The notes beneath the pieces are model-generated. The model ran no database searches. It was not told where the DNA came from and saw only the letters and a list, made by a program, of their open reading frames with translations. From JAAXVZ01 sp964392465 (GTDB lineage: Archaea; Nanobdellota; Nanobdellia; Woesearchaeales; GW2011-AR15), in the NCBI GenBank assembly GCA_964392465.1, contig CAYMPC010000024.1, forward strand, positions 1 through 15,711: DNA of 15,711 bases. The letters are read 5' to 3'. Shown here in pieces: positions 13,586 through 15,711 of the stretch. Every line of letters starts with the position of its first letter. Positions within the stretch are counted from its first letter, which is position 1. A program made the translations under genes and the position numbers.

Positions 13586-14773
13586 TTGAAATTTAAGTTA
13601 TTAATATGTTTAGTAATCTTTTTTATATCTATAACTCCTGTTTATTCAGCAGTTATAGGAGTAAGTCCAAGTATAGCGCGTTTTCCAAAAATGCTTAAAG
13701 GAGGTTATGCAGAAGTTAATGTTGTTGTCACAACCTCAACAGAGATGCCTTTGAAAGCGCATTTTGCAAAAGAGGGTGAAATAGCAGATTGGATTATCCT
13801 TGATCCAAATGAAGAAGATTTCATATTTTCAAGGGAAGAACCATATAGAGTTAATTTGATAATACAACCTCCTCAAGATGCAAAAAATGGTAATTATAGT
13901 GGTATATTAAAAATTACAACAGATGAGTATGCTACTGTTGAAACAGGAGCAGGATCTTCAGTAATTGCGCAAGTAGGACTTTTGATATATGTTGAAATAA
14001 TTGGAGATGAAATAATAGTATGCAGGGCAGGAGCCATTTCAACGACATCTGCAGAAGTAAACCAACCTTTTATTATCAGAACAACAGTCTATAATGATGG
14101 AAATGTAAGGTTAAGACCTGAGATAAAAGTAGATGTATGGGATCAATATAAATCACAAATTGTTTTTTCTAATACTTTCTTAGGAGATCAAATACTTCCG
14201 ACAAGGAGCAAAGAAATAATAAAAGAAATACAAAACAATCTTCCATTAGGACAATATTTTGCAGATGTAATTGTAAAAGAATGTTATGTTACAAAAACAA
14301 CAACTTTTGATGTAGTTGAAAAAGGACAAATTGCAGATTCAGGAGTTTTAATTGGTATAAGGACAAATGATTTCGGATATACAAATGAACCTCTTCCTAT
14401 TGCTCCTTTATTCGAAAACAACGGAAATAGAAAAGTTATAGCTCAATTTAAAGGAGAAATAAAAAATCTTCAGACAGGTAAAATTGAAACAGTATTAGAA
14501 TCTGATCAGCTAGAAGTCAATCCACAAGAATCCATAGAATTCAGATTATTTTGGACACCTGAAGAAATAGGCGAATATCAAATATCAGGGAGAGTTGTAT
14601 ATAATAATAAAATCACATTCCAGGAGCAGAGCAAAGTTGTAAAAATTATAAAGGGAGATAGCAAATTCAAATTTCCTTCCGAACTTCTTTTTATTTTCTA
14701 CATTATAATCGGTTTGATTATATTAATTTTAATTGGAAAAATAAGAAAAGCAAGAAAGAAAAGAAGATTTTAA
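13586..14773 (+). CDS. Type I membrane protein with Ig-like ectodomain, TTG start
   Basis: A 395-aa protein of unknown function. Residues 1-21 are a signal peptide (core LLICLVIFFISI, cut near VYS before AVI). Residues about 22-130 look like an immunoglobulin-like strand set (GVSPSIARFPKMLKGGYAEV, then NGNYSGILKI). Two more beta-rich modules follow at about 145-245 and about 250-355. A single hydrophobic span at about 365-384 and a very basic tail (KIRKARKKRRF) complete a type I topology with the ectodomain outside. The layout resembles COG1470/DUF916-like archaeal membrane proteins, but this is a resemblance only. TTG is the start because AAGGTGG lies 4 bases upstream and the signal peptide begins directly after; no ATG is available upstream in frame. 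The gene is divergent from srp54 and convergent with the 138-aa gene. Confidence 0.75.
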   Translation: MKFKLLICLVIFFISITPVYSAVIGVSPSIARFPKMLKGGYAEVNVVVTTSTEMPLKAHFAKEGEIADWIILDPNEEDFIFSREEPYRVNLIIQPPQDAKNGNYSGILKITTDEYATVETGAGSSVIAQVGLLIYVEIIGDEIIVCRAGAISTTSAEVNQPFIIRTTVYNDGNVRLRPEIKVDVWDQYKSQIVFSNTFLGDQILPTRSKEIIKEIQNNLPLGQYFADVIVKECYVTKTTTFDVVEKGQIADSGVLIGIRTNDFGYTNEPLPIAPLFENNGNRKVIAQFKGEIKNLQTGKIETVLESDQLEVNPQESIEFRLFWTPEEIGEYQISGRVVYNNKITFQEQSKVVKIIKGDSKFKFPSELLFIFYIIIGLIILILIGKIRKARKKRRF

Positions 14774-14783
14774 AAAAACAAAT

Positions 14784-15200
14784 TTATTTTTTCTTTTGTT
14801 CAAAAGAATAAGCTGGTTTTTGTACTTCCTGCAACCACATCAATCCAATTCTCATCATGTCTTTATTAAACTTGTCAGAAACTTTGTAAACTTTGTTATA
14901 AAGATCATAATCAATCATACCCATGCTTTTCATAGGTGTTAAAATTCTGTCGTAGAATTGTCTCTTATTATAGGAGATCTTTACTTTTTTTCCGACATAA
15001 GGAGGTTCATCAATTTCACCTACAAGTTCTCCTTCATGCAGTTTTGTTGCAAACACAGACATCTCAGTTTTTCCAATCTGTCCGTTATTCTGTTTCATAT
15101 AATTCATAAGAAGTTTTGCAACTATTTCTTGTTGTTTTGTAGCAAAAATAACTTCAAATACATCTTCTGGAAGATTAAATCTATCATACAATATTACCAT
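14784..15200 (-). CDS. 138-aa putative winged-helix protein
   Basis: A soluble 138-aa protein without a confident family. Residues about 14-55 are helical (VFEVIFATKQQEIVAKLLMN, then GQIGKTEMSVFATKL). A strand-turn section follows (PPYVGKKVKISY), then helix-forming RQFYDRILTPMKSMGMI and a pair of short strands, DYDLYNKVYKVSD. Helices followed by a GMIDYD...YKVS hairpin look like a winged helix, so a DNA-binding role is possible but inferred. GGGGGG lies 7 bases before the ATG as a strong ribosome binding site, and a TATA box is 53 bp upstream. A 13-bp inverted repeat covers the start codon and the promoter-proximal region, which would suit autoregulation. It converges on the type I membrane protein gene. 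Confidence 0.7.
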   Translation of the reverse strand: MVILYDRFNLPEDVFEVIFATKQQEIVAKLLMNYMKQNNGQIGKTEMSVFATKLHEGELVGEIDEPPYVGKKVKISYNKRQFYDRILTPMKSMGMIDYDLYNKVYKVSDKFNKDMMRIGLMWLQEVQKPAYSFEQKKK

Positions 15201-15239
15201 GTGTATTCCCCCCGAAATACGCCAATAATATACATGGTA
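15195..15239. repeat. Inverted repeat around the start of the 138-aa gene
   Basis: TACCATGTGTATT (15195-15207) and AATATACATGGTA (15227-15239) are inverted copies matching at 12 of 13 positions, with 19 bases between. One arm contains the ATG. The other lies between the TATA box and the expected transcription start near 15227. This placement suggests an operator bound by a dimer, perhaps by the gene's own product. Confidence 0.5.
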
Positions 15240-15248
15240 GTATACAGA

Positions 15249-15258
15249 TATTTAAAAA
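15249..15258 (-). promoter_or_regulatory. TATA promoter of the 138-aa gene
   Basis: TTTTTAAATA on the minus strand, preceded by GGAAAAG, is centred 53 bp before the ATG and predicts a leader of about 27 nt carrying the GGGGGG site. Confidence 0.55.
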
Positions 15259-15352
15259 CTTTTCCTTGATTTGGTAATTATATGATTGTGTGAGTATGTA
15301 TTACTATGTGAGTTTTATTTTATGAATCCTTCTCTATCAAATATCAAAAGAA

Positions 15353-15360
15353 TTATAAAC
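15353..15360 (+). promoter_or_regulatory. TATA promoter of the DUF4346-like gene
   Basis: TTATAAAC is centred about 28 bp before the ATG at 15384, at leaderless spacing. Confidence 0.55.
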
Positions 15361-15383
15361 CCTATATCAGTATCCTAATTAAG

Positions 15384-15711
15384 ATGAGTAAAAAAAATTC
15401 AACTTTATCTAAAAATGTTAAAATAATTGTTGGAAAATATGATAAATATAATGATTGGGTCCAAGATAAAAAAGGATATTTTTTAATAAGAATAAATAAG
15501 AAAAAAAAGATTATTGAAGTAGGCTATTGTAAAAAAAATAATATTGTTGAACTAATAGTTCATGGAAAAATACCTCAAGAGATTTATTATACCCTTCTTA
15601 AAAAAAAACTTATTTCCAGATGGGAGCATGCAGCATATTTAGGAAGAGAACTGGAAAAGGCATATCTTGCATTGAAATATAACCTTGAATATATACAAGA
15701 TGATGAACTTA
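15384..15711 (+). CDS. DUF4346-like protein, truncated by the window end
   Basis: An open frame of 109 complete codons running off the window. The N-terminus is Lys/Asn-rich. It is followed by YNDWVQDKKGYFLIRI, a GYCKKNN segment, HGKIPQEIYYTLLKKKLIS and WEHAAYLGRELEKAYLAL, then YIQDDEL. The W-x-x-D-x-x-G-x-FLI opening and the HAAYLGREL-x-KA helix match my memory of DUF4346, found alone or joined to dihydropteroate-synthase-like proteins in archaea. A role next to pterin or folate-like metabolism is only an association. No transmembrane segment or signal peptide is seen. The ATG is supported by the TATA box about 28 bp upstream. How long the full protein is cannot be told here. Confidence 0.65.
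   Translation, partial: MSKKNSTLSKNVKIIVGKYDKYNDWVQDKKGYFLIRINKKKKIIEVGYCKKNNIVELIVHGKIPQEIYYTLLKKKLISRWEHAAYLGRELEKAYLALKYNLEYIQDDEL

Noticed and set aside
15194..15235. 13-codon frame on the minus strand (MYIIGVFRGEYTW) overlapping the start of the 138-aa gene, as a leader peptide
   Set aside because: The TATA box predicts transcription to start near 15227, downstream of this ATG, so the frame would not be transcribed whole. It arises from the inverted repeat copying the ATG.
14958..15269. Plus-strand open frame of 103 codons opposite the 138-aa gene
   Set aside because: It is antisense to a gene with a strong ribosome binding site and promoter, and its translation is low-complexity Phe/Ile-rich, as expected for antisense AT-rich DNA.

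Overview
The window looks like a chromosomal segment of a small, AT-rich archaeon, probably DPANN of the Woesearchaeota/Pacearchaeota type. The evidence is an archaeal SRP54 with a Met-rich C-terminus, archaeal TATA-box promoters at about 26-29 bp (leaderless genes) or about 36-56 bp (genes with a ribosome binding site) from the start codon, a recurrent GGTGAT ribosome binding site that fits the archaeal 16S 3' end, a DUF4346-like gene, and many sequon-rich secreted proteins. The lineage is inferred, because no rRNA gene is present. No mobile element, CRISPR array, tRNA or rRNA was seen.

Layout. Positions 1-2234 hold the tail of one gene and a 694-aa secreted, heavily sequon-decorated surface protein. 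Positions 2235-2543 are a very AT-rich spacer with a T-rich terminator and a promoter. Positions 2544-4764 are a compact cell-surface operon: an ArsR-like winged-helix regulator, a 35-codon micro-ORF overlapping both neighbours, and two paralogous secreted proteins. A small membrane protein follows at 4831. Positions 5205-7324 are an oxidative-stress block: Mn-type superoxide dismutase, PrxQ/Bcp peroxiredoxin and a thioredoxin-reductase-like flavoprotein. On the minus strand lie an APC amino acid permease, a 70-aa membrane protein and a sugar-phosphate nucleotidyltransferase with a left-handed beta-helix tail. After a GC-richer, hairpin-rich intergenic region come a DHH/DHHA1 phosphoesterase and a lamin-tail-domain surface protein with a PEFG sorting signal (both plus strand). 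SRP54 is on the minus strand and is divergent from a type I membrane protein with Ig-like ectodomain. The window ends with a 138-aa putative regulator on the minus strand and a truncated DUF4346-like gene on the plus strand.

Themes. Much of the segment builds or serves the cell surface: secreted glycoprotein candidates, SRP targeting, nucleotide-sugar supply and a sorting signal. The SOD-Prx-TrxR block converts superoxide to peroxide and peroxide to water, with the flavoenzyme as the likely source of reducing power, which suggests exposure to oxygen.

The observations most worth a second look are: (1) the apparent AUC start codon of the nucleotidyltransferase; (2) the unannotated micro-ORF in the surface operon; (3) the structured GC island between divergent promoters at 10076-10200; (4) a 13-bp inverted repeat around the start of the 138-aa protein; and (5) the missing HRR motif in the thioredoxin reductase.
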